Below, one piece after another: positions 10,536 to 19,807 of a stretch of 64,000 nt of DNA; position 1 is the stretch's first letter, and each line of letters opens with the position of its first letter. Origin of the DNA: Sphingomonas phyllosphaerae (GTDB lineage Bacteria; Pseudomonadota; Alphaproteobacteria; Sphingomonadales; Sphingomonadaceae); contig JAQIJC010000001.1 in NCBI GenBank assembly GCA_036946405.1, positions 1,495,001-1,559,000 on the forward strand. Reading direction: 5' to 3'. The position numbers were made by a program, and so were the translations under genes. Below the pieces are notes generated by a model. That model did no database searches. It was not told where the DNA came from and saw only the letters and a program-made list of their open reading frames with translations.

Positions 10536-11311
10536 CACGCCCTCCGCGGCCCGACGAAGCCGATCCGCGCGCCGTCCGGATCGGCGGCGACGACCGAGAA
10601 GGCGTCACCGGGGATCGGATCCGGGCCTTGCAACACAATGCCACCCATCGCAGTGACCCGCGCGATCGCGGCATCGATATCCTCGACCTCGGCATAGAAG
10701 AGCCAGCCGGGTGCGCCGTTCGGCACCATCGGCATCGTCGCGCCGACGCACGCCGGCCCGGCGTCGAGGAAGCGATAGTCGCCGAGCGGCCCCATCGACA
10801 TGCCCCGTTCCTGGCTCCAGCCGAACAGTCGGGCGTAGAATGCCAGCGCGCGGTCCTGATCGGCGGTGGTCAGCTCGTTCCACACCATCTGCCCGGGCGC
10901 CGTCTCCGGCGGGACCGCGAACGCGCGCGACGGTTCGTCCATCGCGCCGCGCATCACGTAGAAGGGATGTCCTTCCGCATCGGCGAGCAGCGCCATGCGT
11001 CCGACTCCGTCCATATCGACCGGCGGCATCAGCAACGTGCCGCCAGCCTCCTGCGCGGTCGCGATCGCGGCATCGACGTCGTCGACACCGACGTAGAACA
11101 GCCAGCCCGGTGTCGCGTCGGGCTGCGGACGCGGCATCAGCCCCGCGACGCCTTCGCCGCCCGCCGTGCTGACGATCCGATAGTCCATGCCCGCCACGTC
11201 GCCCGATGGCGCGACCTGCCAGCCGAACACATGTTCGTAGAACGCCTGTGCGCGGTCGGCGTCGACGGCGTGATATTCGTACCAGATCGGGGTGCCGTGC
11301 GGATTCCTCAT
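10535..11311 (-). CDS. Tandem VOC (glyoxalase-fold) protein
   Basis: 258 residues formed by two VOC domains (about 5-120 and 135-255), each beginning with a WYEYH / VWNEL strand and containing GWLFY before a DIDAAIA helix. The internal duplication resembles the CFP-30/27 kDa antigen group of glyoxalase-like proteins. Its start overlaps the upstream VOC stop by 4 nt, and its stop overlaps the downstream start, so all three VOC genes form a coupled operon. Substrate unknown; detoxification of electrophiles or antibiotics is possible, but nothing in the sequence selects one. Confidence 0.87.
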   Translation of the reverse strand: MRNPHGTPIWYEYHAVDADRAQAFYEHVFGWQVAPSGDVAGMDYRIVSTAGGEGVAGLMPRPQPDATPGWLFYVGVDDVDAAIATAQEAGGTLLMPPVDMDGVGRMALLADAEGHPFYVMRGAMDEPSRAFAVPPETAPGQMVWNELTTADQDRALAFYARLFGWSQERGMSMGPLGDYRFLDAGPACVGATMPMVPNGAPGWLFYAEVEDIDAAIARVTAMGGIVLQGPDPIPGDAFSVVAADPDGARIGFVGPRRA

Positions 11312-11724
11312 GCTGCGTCTCCGGTCGGGGCGGAGTCGCCCATGTCCATGTGGACGGTTTCCCATGTGTGACCATCGGGATCCTCGAACGCGCCGCCGTA
11401 CATGAACTGCTGGTCGACGATCGGGCGGGTTTCCTTTCCACCTGCGTCGCGCGCGGCGGCATGGATCGCATCGACCGCCGCGCGATCGTCGAACGACAGG
11501 CACAACAAGGCCGCGCTGACCTGATGCGTGTCGGCGATCGGCTTGTCGGTGAAGGTCGCGTAGAAGCCGTGATCGAGCAGCATGACGCTGATCGCGTCCG
11601 ACCAGCGCATCGCGGCGGCGACGTCGTTCGAGAAGTCCGGGTTCTTTTCGAAACCGATCGCCTCGTAAAAGGCGGTGGCACGCGCCACGTCGCCGACCGG
11701 CAGGTTGATGAAGATCATCCGCAT
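11308..11724 (-). CDS. VOC superfamily protein, lactoylglutathione lyase-like
   Basis: 138 residues, a single VOC unit: IFINLPVGDVARATAFYEAIGF at the N-terminus and EDPDGHTWETVHMD at the C-terminus, typical of glyoxalase/bleomycin-resistance-like proteins. First gene of the three-gene VOC operon; a 4-nt overlap (ATGA) couples it to the tandem VOC protein. About 200 bp separates it from the divergent cobS, so both promoters should lie in 11725-11925; no convincing operator was seen there. Confidence 0.85.
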   Translation of the reverse strand: MRMIFINLPVGDVARATAFYEAIGFEKNPDFSNDVAAAMRWSDAISVMLLDHGFYATFTDKPIADTHQVSAALLCLSFDDRAAVDAIHAAARDAGGKETRPIVDQQFMYGGAFEDPDGHTWETVHMDMGDSAPTGDAA

Positions 11725-11925
11725 CGCGCTCGTCCTCTCCGAATCGTTGTCGCGCCATCATGCGCGAACGCCTGCGCGCGGCAAGTGGCGGGAAACCGGT
11801 GTCAAACGCGCGCGTTCACCCCGCATTCCCCAGCCCCGACCCGGCCGGGCGAGGCGTGCGGCGGGTTGACGCGGGCGCGCCGGCTTCGCAGTGGTCGGAA
11901 AACTCCAGCGAAACGGCGTTAACGC

Positions 11926-12930
11926 ATGACCGATATCCCGAACACGCAGCCCGACAGCCGCGACACCACGATCCTCGACGCGCCCGACAAGATGGTGCGC
12001 GTGCGCGACCTGTTCGGGATCGATTCGGACATGGAGGTGCCGGCCTTCTCCGAGGCGGACGAGCGCGTCCCCGATCTCGACCCCGCCTATGTCTTCGATC
12101 CCGACACCACGCTGGCGATCGTCGCCGGCTTCGCGCACAACCGCCGCGTGATGGTGCAGGGCTATCACGGCACCGGCAAGTCGAGCCATATCGAGCAGGT
12201 GGCGGCGCGGCTGAAATGGCCGTGCATCCGCATCAACCTCGACGCGCATATCAGCCGCATCGATCTGGTCGGGCGCGACGCGATCGTGCTGCGCGACGGA
12301 CAGCAGGTGACGGAGTTCCGCGAGGGGTTGTTGCCGTGGGCGCTCCAGACCCCGACCGCTTTGGTGTTCGACGAGTATGACGCGGGGCGACCCGACGTGA
12401 TGTTCGTGATCCAGCGCGTGCTGGAAACCGAGGGCAAGCTGACGCTGCTCGACCAGAATCGCGTGATCCGCCCCAATCCGTATTTCCGGCTGTTCGCGAC
12501 CGCGAATACGGTCGGGCTGGGCGACACCAGCGGGCTGTATCACGGCACGCAGCAGATCAACCAGGGGCAGATGGACCGTTGGAACGTGGTCGTCACGCTC
12601 AACTATCTGCCGGCGGTGACCGAGGCGCGGATCGTGCTGGCCAAGTCGGGCGAGTATGACAAGCCCGAGGGCAAGAAGCTGGTCGAGAACATGGTCCGCG
12701 TCGCCGACCTGACGCGCAAGGGCTTCGTCAACGGCGATATCTCGACGGTGATGAGCCCGCGTACCGTCATTACCTGGGCGCAGAATGCGTTGATCTTCGG
12801 TGACGTCGGGTTCGCGTTCCGGCTGTCGTTCCTCAACAAGTGCGACGAGGCGGAGCGCGCGCTGGTGGCGGAATATTATCAGCGCGTGTTCGGGAAGGAT
12901 TTACCCGAGAGCGTGGTGGCTCGCGGATGA
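11926..12930 (+). CDS. cobS: Cobaltochelatase CobS-like AAA+ ATPase
   Basis: 334 residues. AAA+ subunit that, with CobT and CobN, inserts cobalt in aerobic cobalamin synthesis. Walker A GYHGTGKS at 79-86, Walker [10 protein letters not shown] near 147-155, and a sensor [13 protein letters not shown]. An N-terminal specific region (30-60) is typical of CobS. CobT lies 1.4 kb downstream, but CobN is not in this window, so whether the pair serves cobalamin synthesis cannot be decided here. Its last 51 bp have a diverged duplicate at 13581-13631, and an ATGA overlap links it to the nucleotidyltransferase gene. Confidence 0.93.
   Translation: MTDIPNTQPDSRDTTILDAPDKMVRVRDLFGIDSDMEVPAFSEADERVPDLDPAYVFDPDTTLAIVAGFAHNRRVMVQGYHGTGKSSHIEQVAARLKWPCIRINLDAHISRIDLVGRDAIVLRDGQQVTEFREGLLPWALQTPTALVFDEYDAGRPDVMFVIQRVLETEGKLTLLDQNRVIRPNPYFRLFATANTVGLGDTSGLYHGTQQINQGQMDRWNVVVTLNYLPAVTEARIVLAKSGEYDKPEGKKLVENMVRVADLTRKGFVNGDISTVMSPRTVITWAQNALIFGDVGFAFRLSFLNKCDEAERALVAEYYQRVFGKDLPESVVARG
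12880..12930 (+). repeat. 3' end of cobS, copy A of a duplicated segment
   Basis: 51 bp encoding [16 protein letters not shown] and the stop codon. The same segment, about 78% identical, recurs at 13581-13631. The two copies bracket the MntA/HepT-like pair. Confidence 0.85.
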
Positions 12931-13220
12931 CCCGCGCCGAGGCATTGCAACGGCTCCGTGCGCATCGCGACGATCTGCGAGCGATGGGGATCGAGCATGT
13001 CGCGATCTTTGGGTCGACGGCGCGCGGTAGCGCCGGTGCGCAGTCGGACCTGGACCTGGCAGTGCGACTTCGGGACGACATGCGATTGGGGTGGGATTTC
13101 TTCACGCTCGACGAACGCGTCGCCGCGCTGCTGGGCGTGCCGGTCGATATCGTTACCGAGCCCGTTTCGCGGCCCCGACTGCAAGCCGAGATCGACCGTG
13201 ACCGCATCGACGCTTTCTGA
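12927..13220 (+). CDS. MntA-like nucleotidyltransferase (antitoxin of HEPN/MNT pair)
   Basis: 97 residues from the ATG at 12927, which overlaps the cobS stop by 4 nt. Minimal nucleotidyltransferase: [18 protein letters not shown] matches the GSX10DXD signature of MntA exactly (Gly29-Ser30, Asp41, Asp43), with a third acidic site plausible at DIV near 79. In type VII HepT/MntA systems this protein neutralises the HEPN RNase by adding AMP to it. The next gene is the HEPN partner, overlapping by 23 bp. Confidence 0.85.
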   Translation: MTRAEALQRLRAHRDDLRAMGIEHVAIFGSTARGSAGAQSDLDLAVRLRDDMRLGWDFFTLDERVAALLGVPVDIVTEPVSRPRLQAEIDRDRIDAF

Positions 13221-13554
13221 CCGCACGCGATCACGATTGCGCGACATGATCGACGATGCCGATCGCATCCTGCATTTCGTGGACGGACTGACCCTTGCGA
13301 TGTTCGTCGCCGACGAACGCACGGTCTTCGCGGTCGAGCGGTTGCTTCAACGGATCACCGAAGCGGCCGTGCAGATCGCTCCTGCGGAAGCGGCGCAGCT
13401 CGGCCCCGATATTCCCGTCGCGAAGATGAGGGGCTTCGGCAATCGCCTGCGTCACGAATATCGCGAGATCGCCCGCGACGTAATCTTCGACCTGGCCCGC
13501 GTCGAGGTGCCCCTGATCCGTGCGGCCGCCGAACGGGCACTGGAGCGCCGATGA
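13198..13554 (+). CDS. HEPN-domain protein (HepT-like, DUF86), degenerate active site
   Basis: 118 residues from the GTG at 13198, overlapping the MntA-like gene by 23 bp. All-helical HEPN fold of the DUF86 type, with ERLLQRITEAAVQI and the C-terminal MRGFGNRLRHEYREI. The family RNase motif is RX4HXY; aligned on His86 and Tyr88 the arginine position is Gly81, so the catalytic Arg seems lost, although Arg83 and Arg85 lie nearby. The protein may be a weakened or inactive toxin. It sits between cobS and cobT with its antitoxin. Family assignment is firm; loss of activity is inferred. Confidence 0.8.
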   Translation: MTASTLSDRTRSRLRDMIDDADRILHFVDGLTLAMFVADERTVFAVERLLQRITEAAVQIAPAEAAQLGPDIPVAKMRGFGNRLRHEYREIARDVIFDLARVEVPLIRAAAERALERR

Positions 13555-13580
13555 GCACCGATACCTCCTCGTTTGCTTGC

Positions 13581-13631
13581 CAGCGTGTGTTCGGCAAGGA
13601 TCTACCCGGTCGCGTGGTGGCAAAGGGTTGA
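13581..13631 (+). pseudogene. Degenerate duplicate of the cobS 3' end, copy B
   Basis: Encodes [16 protein letters not shown] then TGA in open frame, about 78% identical to cobS bases 12880-12930, without any start signal. It is a scar: either the original cobS tail left behind when the toxin-antitoxin module arrived with a replacement tail, or the reverse. Confidence 0.85.
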
Positions 13632-13677
13632 TGTCAGGGGTGGGCTAAGGTAGTTAGTCCACCGGAGGAGACGAGCG

Positions 13678-13962
13678 ATGGCCGAGGCCGATCCGCAGAA
13701 GACCTTCAACGTTCACGAGGCGAAGACGCAATTGTCGCGGCTGATCGAGCGCGCCCATGCGGGCGAGGAGATCGTGCTGGCCAAGGCGGGCGTTCCTTAT
13801 GCCAAGCTGGTGCCTATCGATCCGCCGGTGCCAGCGCGGCGGGTGCCGGGACGGTTCCGAGGGTTGATGGACATGTCGCCGGAAGAGGCGGTCGCCTCCT
13901 GCTTCACCGACGCGGAACTGGACGAGATCGAGAACCGCAGCCTCTTCCCACCGGAGGATTGA
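13678..13962 (+). CDS. Phd/YefM-type antitoxin
   Basis: 94 residues with a strong ribosome binding site (GGAGGAG). The N-terminal DNA-binding domain TFNVHEAKTQLSRLIERA and the following GEEIVLAKAGVPYAKLVP strand are typical of Phd-like antitoxins; the C-terminal tail (FRGLMDMSPEEAVASCFTDA) would wrap the toxin. It is expected to bind the PIN toxin encoded directly after it and to repress its own promoter in the short gap 13632-13677. Confidence 0.92.
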   Translation: MAEADPQKTFNVHEAKTQLSRLIERAHAGEEIVLAKAGVPYAKLVPIDPPVPARRVPGRFRGLMDMSPEEAVASCFTDAELDEIENRSLFPPED

Positions 13963-14348
13963 TGCGGCTGTTGCTGGATACCCATGCGCTGCTTTGGTGG
14001 TGGTTCGACGACGCGATGCTGCCGGAACGGGCAGGGGCGGCCATCGGCGATCGCGCCAATGAAGTCTACGTCAGTGCTGCGTCGGGCTGGGAGATCGCGA
14101 CCAAGATGCGCAAGGGGCATTTGCTCGGGCTCGCCGACCACATGGCGAATTTCGAACGCTATCTGGCCGATGACGGGTTTCGCGCGTTGTCGATCACGAT
14201 GGCGCATGGCGTGCGCAGCGGTGCGCTGCCGGGCGCTCATAAAGACCCTTTCGACCGCATGTTGGCCGCTCAGGCCCTGATGGAGAACCTGACGCTGATG
14301 ACGTGCGATAAGGTTATGGCGAATTTCGGCTGTGAGACGTTCTGGTAA
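13962..14348 (+). CDS. PIN-domain toxin (VapC-like RNase)
   Basis: 128 residues. Starts at the ATG overlapping the antitoxin stop (TGATG) with GGAGG 4 nt upstream. PIN-domain acidic residues are all present: Asp6 in [10 protein letters not shown], Glu44 in SGWEIATK, Asp95 in [12 protein letters not shown] and Asp116 in MTCDK. Predicted Mg-dependent endoribonuclease inhibited by the Phd-type partner. Its stop overlaps the cobT start by one base (TAATG), so the toxin and cobT are translationally coupled, an unusual arrangement for a TA module. Confidence 0.92.
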   Translation: MRLLLDTHALLWWWFDDAMLPERAGAAIGDRANEVYVSAASGWEIATKMRKGHLLGLADHMANFERYLADDGFRALSITMAHGVRSGALPGAHKDPFDRMLAAQALMENLTLMTCDKVMANFGCETFW

Positions 14349-16171
14349 TGACCACCGACACCCCCCTCGATCTGTTCAAGGCCGTGCTCGGCGGAACGGC
14401 GCGTGCGCTGTCCGACGAAGCGGAGGTGGAACTCGCCTATACCGCCGATGCGCCGGTGCAGTCCGGCAAGCATCTGCGCGTGCCGATGCCGGCGCGGACC
14501 TTGCCGGCCGAGCAGGTGGCGGAGGCGCGCGGGTTCGCCGATGGCTTCGCACTGCGGTTGCGGCACCACGACGACGCGCTCCACGCACGCGGCGCGCCGG
14601 CGGAGGCGAATGCGCGCTCGGTCTATGATGCGATCGAGACGGCGCGCGTCGAGGCGCTGGGCAGCCGCGGCTATGACGGGATCGCCGACAATCTCGCCCG
14701 CGCGCTCGACGTGCGGTTGCGGAGCGACCCGATCACGCGCGCGCGGACCAAGAGCGAGGTGCCGCTCGCCTCGGCGCTGGGGCTGATGGTGCGCGAGGCG
14801 CTGACCGGGCGGCTGCCGCCGGTCGAAGCCGAGCCGGGGCTGGCGTTGGTGCGCGAGTGGATCGACGGGAAGGTCGACCTGTCCGCGCTCGCGCTGGCGC
14901 TCGACGACCAGCGCGCCTTTCAAGGGCTGACGCGCAAGTTGCTCGAACAGCTCGAACTCGTCGAGGGCGAGCAGGAGCCGCAGGACAGCGACGAGGGCGG
15001 CGAGGACGAGGAAGGCGAGGACGGGCAGGACACCGACGAGGCCGACGAGGGCGAGGCGGAAGGGTCGGAGGGCGAGTCCGAGGTCGAGGCGCGCGGCCAG
15101 CAGCGTGACGATCAGTCGCAGGAAGGCGAGAGCGAACAGCTCGAAGGCGACGATATCGACGACGCCGAGGGCGAGCCGGGCGACGATGGCGAGGAGGGGA
15201 TGCAGCCGGTGCGCCCCAACCGCCCGCCCGCCGACCTGTCCGCGCAGTTCGACTATAAGGTCTGGACCGAGCGGTTCGACGAGGTCGTCGCGGCGACCGA
15301 ATTGTGCGACGCCGAGGAACTGGCGCGGCTGCGCGGCTATCTCGACCAACAGCTCGTCCATCTGCAATCGGCGGTGTCGAAGCTCGCCAATCGCCTCCAG
15401 CGGCGGTTGATGGCGCAGCAATCGCGGTCGTGGGACTTCGATCAGGAAGAGGGATTGCTCGACGCGGCGCGGCTGGCGCGGGTGGTGGTCAATCCGACGC
15501 AGTCGCTGAGCTACAAGATCGAGCGCGATACCGACTTCCGCGACACGGTGGTGACGCTGCTGATCGACAATTCGGGATCGATGCGCGGTCGGCCGATCTC
15601 GATCGCGGCGATCAGCGCCGATATCCTTGCGCGGACGCTGGAGCGGTGCGGGGTGAAGACCGAGATCCTCGGCTTCACGACGCGCGCGTGGAAGGGCGGG
15701 CAGAGCCGCGAGACGTGGCTGGCCGCCGGACGCCCGCCGCAGCCGGGGCGGCTCAACGACGTCCGCCACATCGTCTACAAGCGCGCCGACGAGCCGTGGC
15801 GGCGCGCGCGTCCCGCGCTGGGACTGATGATGCGCGAGGGGCTGCTCAAGGAGAATATCGACGGCGAGGCGCTGTTGTGGGCGCATGCGCGGATGATGGC
15901 GCGGCCGGAAGAGCGGCGCATCCTGATGGTGATTTCGGACGGCGCGCCGGTCGACGATTCGACGCTGAGCGTCAATTCGGGGTCATATCTGGAGCGGCAT
16001 CTGCGGCAGGTGATCGCGTGGATCGAGAAGCGTTCGCCGGTCGAGCTGGTCGCGATCGGGATCGGGCATGACGTGACGCGCTATTACAGCCGCGCGGTGA
16101 CGATCATGGATGCCGAGCAGCTGGGCGGCACGATCATCGAGCAGCTCGCGGCGTTGTTCGATGCGGAGTGA
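14348..16171 (+). CDS. cobT: Cobaltochelatase CobT-like subunit
   Basis: 607 residues. N-terminal CobT domain (1-200), a long Glu/Asp-rich linker (about 205-290), and a C-terminal von Willebrand A domain with the MIDAS motif DNSGSMRG near 406-413 and a second metal site [10 protein letters not shown] near 527. In the cobaltochelatase it forms ring complexes with CobS. The start overlaps the PIN toxin stop. The separation from cobS by four toxin-antitoxin genes is atypical; cobS and cobT are normally adjacent. Confidence 0.93.
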   Translation: MTTDTPLDLFKAVLGGTARALSDEAEVELAYTADAPVQSGKHLRVPMPARTLPAEQVAEARGFADGFALRLRHHDDALHARGAPAEANARSVYDAIETARVEALGSRGYDGIADNLARALDVRLRSDPITRARTKSEVPLASALGLMVREALTGRLPPVEAEPGLALVREWIDGKVDLSALALALDDQRAFQGLTRKLLEQLELVEGEQEPQDSDEGGEDEEGEDGQDTDEADEGEAEGSEGESEVEARGQQRDDQSQEGESEQLEGDDIDDAEGEPGDDGEEGMQPVRPNRPPADLSAQFDYKVWTERFDEVVAATELCDAEELARLRGYLDQQLVHLQSAVSKLANRLQRRLMAQQSRSWDFDQEEGLLDAARLARVVVNPTQSLSYKIERDTDFRDTVVTLLIDNSGSMRGRPISIAAISADILARTLERCGVKTEILGFTTRAWKGGQSRETWLAAGRPPQPGRLNDVRHIVYKRADEPWRRARPALGLMMREGLLKENIDGEALLWAHARMMARPEERRILMVISDGAPVDDSTLSVNSGSYLERHLRQVIAWIEKRSPVELVAIGIGHDVTRYYSRAVTIMDAEQLGGTIIEQLAALFDAE

Positions 16172-16479
16172 CGTCGGTTGCCGGACCGGCGCGTGACACG
16201 ATCGTGATCGCGCCACCGCCGGGCGGCTTCGTCGGACCGGTCAAGCGCTCGGTGACGATTGCCGGCCACGCGACCTCGGTCAGTCTCGAGCCGGTGTTCT
16301 GGACCGCGCTGGAACAGGCGGCATCGGCGCACGCCCTCCCGCTGTCGGCGCTGGTCGCGCGCATCGATGCATTGCGCATCGCGCAGGACGATCCGCCCAA
16401 CCTCGCCAGCGCGTTGCGATCCTGGCTGGTCAGCCGATTGGCCACGTTCAGCGACAATGATGCGATCCAATCTCATTAG
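16168..16479 (+). CDS. Ribbon-helix-helix domain protein (RHH_4-like)
   Basis: 103 residues, GTG start overlapping the cobT stop by 4 nt. The core [20 protein letters not shown] followed by two helices and [12 protein letters not shown] resembles the alphaproteobacterial ribbon-helix-helix family 4, in which the first strand would contact DNA. Probably a small regulator co-expressed with cobT; the target is unknown. Confidence 0.75.
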   Translation: MTSVAGPARDTIVIAPPPGGFVGPVKRSVTIAGHATSVSLEPVFWTALEQAASAHALPLSALVARIDALRIAQDDPPNLASALRSWLVSRLATFSDNDAIQSH

Positions 16480-16507
16480 CATTGACACTGAAAGTCACTC
16501 GCAATAG
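16474..16507 (+). promoter_or_regulatory. Possible iron-responsive operator upstream of TonB receptor
   Basis: The AT-richer stretch CATTAGCATTGACACTGAAA followed by GTCACTCGCAATAG contains TGAC..GTCA symmetry and resembles the spacing of Fur-type boxes (GATAAT-like units). Its position 35-65 bp before the receptor start fits an operator. The match to the E. coli consensus is weak, so this is a suggestion only. Confidence 0.35.
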
Positions 16508-16539
16508 TCGGGCCTCCATAACAATGGGGGTTCTTCAAA

Positions 16540-18963
16540 ATGTCTTCGTCCTCGGCTTCGTTTCTGGCGCTGTCGTGCATCGGCTTCATCGCTTCGGCGC
16601 CGGCCACTGCCGATCCTGCGCGGCAGCCCGCATCGGAACAGGACGGCCGCACGCGCATCGACCGTGACGACGTGGTCGTGACCGGCGCGCGCGAGCGCGC
16701 ACCCGACCAGCTCGAAAGCCCGAAGGCGACCGCCGCGCTGCTCGACACGCCGCAGACGGTGACGGTCATTTCCGATCAGGTGCTGCGCAAGCAGAATTTG
16801 CTGACGCTGCGCGACGCGCTCCAGACGCTGCCGGGCATCACCTTCGGCGCGGGCGAAGGCGGCGGCGGCTATGGCGACAGCATCAACCTGCGCGGCTATT
16901 CGGCGAACAACGACATCACGATCGACGGGATCCGCGACAGCGCGCAATACAGCCGCACCGATCCGTTCAACCTGCAGCAGATCGAAGTCTATAACGGCGC
17001 CAATTCGGTCTTCAACGGATCGGGATCGGTGGGCGGGACGATCAACCTCGTCAGCAAGGAGCCGCGCCCGGAGGACCTGACGATCGCGCAGGCGGCGATC
17101 GGCACCGACGATTACTATCGCGCTGCGATCGACGCCAACGAGCGGGTGAACGAGCTGGTCGGGGTTCGCCTGAACGCGGCCTATCACCACAACGACGTGC
17201 CGGGGCGTGACGTCGAGAAATACGAGCGCTGGGGCGTCGCGCCGGCGGTGACGATCGGGATGGACGGGCCGACCAGCCTGACGCTCGCCTATGTCCACCA
17301 GCAGGACCGCAACACGCCGCTGTACGGCATTCCGTACTTCAACAACGATCTGGTCGGCGGCCTAATTCCGGGGGCGGATCGCAGCGACTATTACGGCTAT
17401 CGCAATCTCGACCGGCAGGACGTGGACGTCGACCGGCTGACCGCGACATTGCGCCATCAGGTCGACGATCATCTGTCGGTGCGCAATCTGACCCGCTGGC
17501 AGCGCGTCGGGCAGTATAGCGTGACCAGCGCGCCGCAGGGGACGTTCTGCCTGTCGAGCGGCACGCAGCCGGTGCAGGTGACGGGCGGCAGGACCGGCGC
17601 GGCGTGCACCACCACGGTCAACGGCGCGACCATCACCATTCCCGCAGGCCAATGGCTGCCGTCCGGGCCACGCGGGCTGGTGCGCGATCAGGTCAACCAG
17701 CTCTTCGCCAACCAGACCGATATCCGGCTGGAACATGGCGACAAGGGTGGCATCCGCAACGTCGCGAACGTCGGCGTGTCGTGGATGGTCGAGGATTACC
17801 GGATCGTCACCGGCTCGCTGCTGCGCAACGCCGATGGCTCGGCGACCGCGCCATTGCCGCTGCTGGCGATCAGCAACCCCGACACCCATTATCGCGGTCC
17901 GATCAACTATGTCTCCACCGCGCATTCCAAATCCTCGACGCGCAACGTGGCGGTCTATGCGTTCGACACGCTGGAGCTTGGGCGGCACGTCGAAGTGAAC
18001 GCCGGGGTCCGCTGGGAGCAGCAACATGCCGAGTTCGATCAATTGCCGGTCGGCGCAGCACCGGGGGTGACGCAGCCGGTCGCGGCACAAGCGCGCCAGC
18101 TGAACCGCGAACGGCTGTTCTCGTATCGCGCGGGGCTGGTCTATCACCCGGTTCAGGACGTCAGCCTCTACGCCAGCTACGGCAACGCCAAGACGCCGTC
18201 ATCGGCGACGGTGCGGCTCGGTTGCGTCAGCGTCTCGAACGCGGTGGTCACCAACACCTGCGGCGTCGCGCCGGAGACCGCGCGCAATTACGAGGTCGGC
18301 GTCAAGGCCGGGCTGTTCGGCCGTCGACTGGAGCTGACCGCGGCGGCGTTCCGCAACGAGCGGACGAACTATCGCATCCCCTCGAACGATCCGGCGCTGC
18401 CGACGGTGCAGGTGCTCGACGGGCGCAGCCGGGTCGACGGGATCGCGCTGGGCGCGTCTGGCAACATCACCCGCGACTGGACGATCTTCGCCAATTACAC
18501 CTATCTCGACAGTAAGGTCCTTCAGTCGGTATCGGATTATTGCCTCAGACATGCCGGTGCGTCGGGTTGCGGCAATTCGGTTGCCGTGCCCGATCCGCAA
18601 AAAGGCTTCGAACTGGTGCAGACGCCGCCGCATTCGGGGAGCCTGTTCACCACCTACAGGCTGCCGTTCGGGCTCGAGGTCGGCTATGGCCTGACCTATC
18701 AGGGGGCGTTCACCACCTATGTGCCGACGCTCGCCAATGCTGCGCTGCTGCGGACCGACGATTATCTGATCCACCGGGCCTATCTGGCGTACAGCTTCCG
18801 CGACGGGCTGACGATGCAGCTCAACGTGCAGAACGTCACCGACGAGAAGTATCTGACCAACGTGCGCAACAACGTCAATGCGACGACCGGCGTGGTCACC
18901 GGCGGCTGGGCGATGCCGGGCGAGCGGCGGCAGGCGACGCTGAGTGTGTTCTACAGCTTCTAG
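16540..18963 (+). CDS. TonB-dependent siderophore receptor (Fiu-like)
   Basis: 807 residues. Signal peptide (about 1-25), plug domain with DTPQTVTVISDQVL and the LRGYSANNDITIDGIRD segment typical of catecholate siderophore receptors, then a 22-strand barrel ending in the C-terminal aromatic LSVFYSF. Imports ferric siderophore across the outer membrane using TonB energy. The PKHD hydroxylase just downstream is the usual partner of Fiu/PiuA receptors. A GGGGG ribosome binding site lies 9 nt before the ATG. Confidence 0.92.
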   Translation: MSSSSASFLALSCIGFIASAPATADPARQPASEQDGRTRIDRDDVVVTGARERAPDQLESPKATAALLDTPQTVTVISDQVLRKQNLLTLRDALQTLPGITFGAGEGGGGYGDSINLRGYSANNDITIDGIRDSAQYSRTDPFNLQQIEVYNGANSVFNGSGSVGGTINLVSKEPRPEDLTIAQAAIGTDDYYRAAIDANERVNELVGVRLNAAYHHNDVPGRDVEKYERWGVAPAVTIGMDGPTSLTLAYVHQQDRNTPLYGIPYFNNDLVGGLIPGADRSDYYGYRNLDRQDVDVDRLTATLRHQVDDHLSVRNLTRWQRVGQYSVTSAPQGTFCLSSGTQPVQVTGGRTGAACTTTVNGATITIPAGQWLPSGPRGLVRDQVNQLFANQTDIRLEHGDKGGIRNVANVGVSWMVEDYRIVTGSLLRNADGSATAPLPLLAISNPDTHYRGPINYVSTAHSKSSTRNVAVYAFDTLELGRHVEVNAGVRWEQQHAEFDQLPVGAAPGVTQPVAAQARQLNRERLFSYRAGLVYHPVQDVSLYASYGNAKTPSSATVRLGCVSVSNAVVTNTCGVAPETARNYEVGVKAGLFGRRLELTAAAFRNERTNYRIPSNDPALPTVQVLDGRSRVDGIALGASGNITRDWTIFANYTYLDSKVLQSVSDYCLRHAGASGCGNSVAVPDPQKGFELVQTPPHSGSLFTTYRLPFGLEVGYGLTYQGAFTTYVPTLANAALLRTDDYLIHRAYLAYSFRDGLTMQLNVQNVTDEKYLTNVRNNVNATTGVVTGGWAMPGERRQATLSVFYSF

Positions 18964-18992
18964 ATTGATGGCTATTTGGGTAGCTCTCCCGA

Positions 18993-19060
18993 CCGTTCGT
19001 GCTGAGCCTGTCGAAGCGCGTGCCCGAAACACGCCCTTCGACAAGCTCAGGGCGAACGGA
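18993..19060. repeat. Dispersed inverted repeat, copy 1 (CGTTCGTGCTGAGCCTGTCG type)
   Basis: CGTTCGTGCTGAGCCTGTCG..AAGCGCGT and the opposed CTTCGACAAGCTCAGGGCGAACGG form a long hairpin. A second copy lies at 62998-63078 with a different central part. The arms are a common dispersed repeat in this kind of genome. Confidence 0.85.
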
Positions 19061-19091
19061 CGTGCATTGAAGTGACGGAAGGAGGGCCACC

Positions 19092-19775
19092 ATGCTGATC
19101 GCGATCCCCGATGTGCTCGACGCCGTGACGCTGGCGCAGGTGCGCGCGACGATCGATGGGGCGGACTGGGTCGACGGCAACGAAACGTCCGGGCCGCAGG
19201 CGGCGCTCGCCAAGCGCAACCGGCAGTTGCCCGAGGACGGCGCGGCGGCGCGCGCGGCGGGGGGCGTGATCCTCGACGCGCTTGGCCGGACGCCGCTGTT
19301 CGTCGCGGCGGCATTGCCGGCCAAGGTCTTCCCGCCGTTGTTCAACCGATATGAGGGCGGGCAGGATTTCGGCGTCCATGTCGACAATGCGATCCGGATG
19401 AAGCGTGGCAGCGACTTCCGCATCCGCAGCGACCTGTCCGCGACGCTCTTCCTTGCCGATCCGGACAGTTACGACGGCGGCGAGCTGGTGATCGAGGAGC
19501 AGTTCGGCACGCAGGCGGTCAAGCTGCCGGCCGGCCATATGGTGCTCTACCCGGCGTCCAGCCTGCACCGCGTCGCGCCGGTGACGCGCGGGGTGCGGCT
19601 GGCGAGCTTCTTCTGGATCCAGTCGATGGTGCGCGACGATGGCGCGCGGCGCATCCTGTTCGAGCTGGATCGCGGCGTGCAGTCGGTGGCCGCAGCGCAG
19701 GGGCAGGGCGCGGCGGCGACGGTGCAACTGACGGGGGTGTACCACAACCTGCTGCGCCGCTGGGCGGAGGTGTAG
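19092..19775 (+). CDS. PKHD-type Fe(II)/2-oxoglutarate hydroxylase (PiuC/YbiX-like)
   Basis: 227 residues, the usual length of the YbiX/PiuC family. Iron ligands His96 and Asp98 (HVD) and His159 (SSLHRVAPV), with Arg169 to bind 2-oxoglutarate. Family members accompany Fiu/PiuA-type TonB receptors in iron-starvation loci, which is the arrangement here; the substrate is not established. The intervening gap holds a dispersed hairpin repeat, so read-through from the receptor is uncertain. Confidence 0.92.
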   Translation: MLIAIPDVLDAVTLAQVRATIDGADWVDGNETSGPQAALAKRNRQLPEDGAAARAAGGVILDALGRTPLFVAAALPAKVFPPLFNRYEGGQDFGVHVDNAIRMKRGSDFRIRSDLSATLFLADPDSYDGGELVIEEQFGTQAVKLPAGHMVLYPASSLHRVAPVTRGVRLASFFWIQSMVRDDGARRILFELDRGVQSVAAAQGQGAAATVQLTGVYHNLLRRWAEV

Positions 19776-19807
19776 CGCGGAGTGACGTTCTTATTGGTGT
19801 CCTGCTG

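Noticed and set aside
14270-15886. 538-codon minus-strand frame opposite cobT
   Set aside because: Shadow of the cobT frame; no start context or family pattern.
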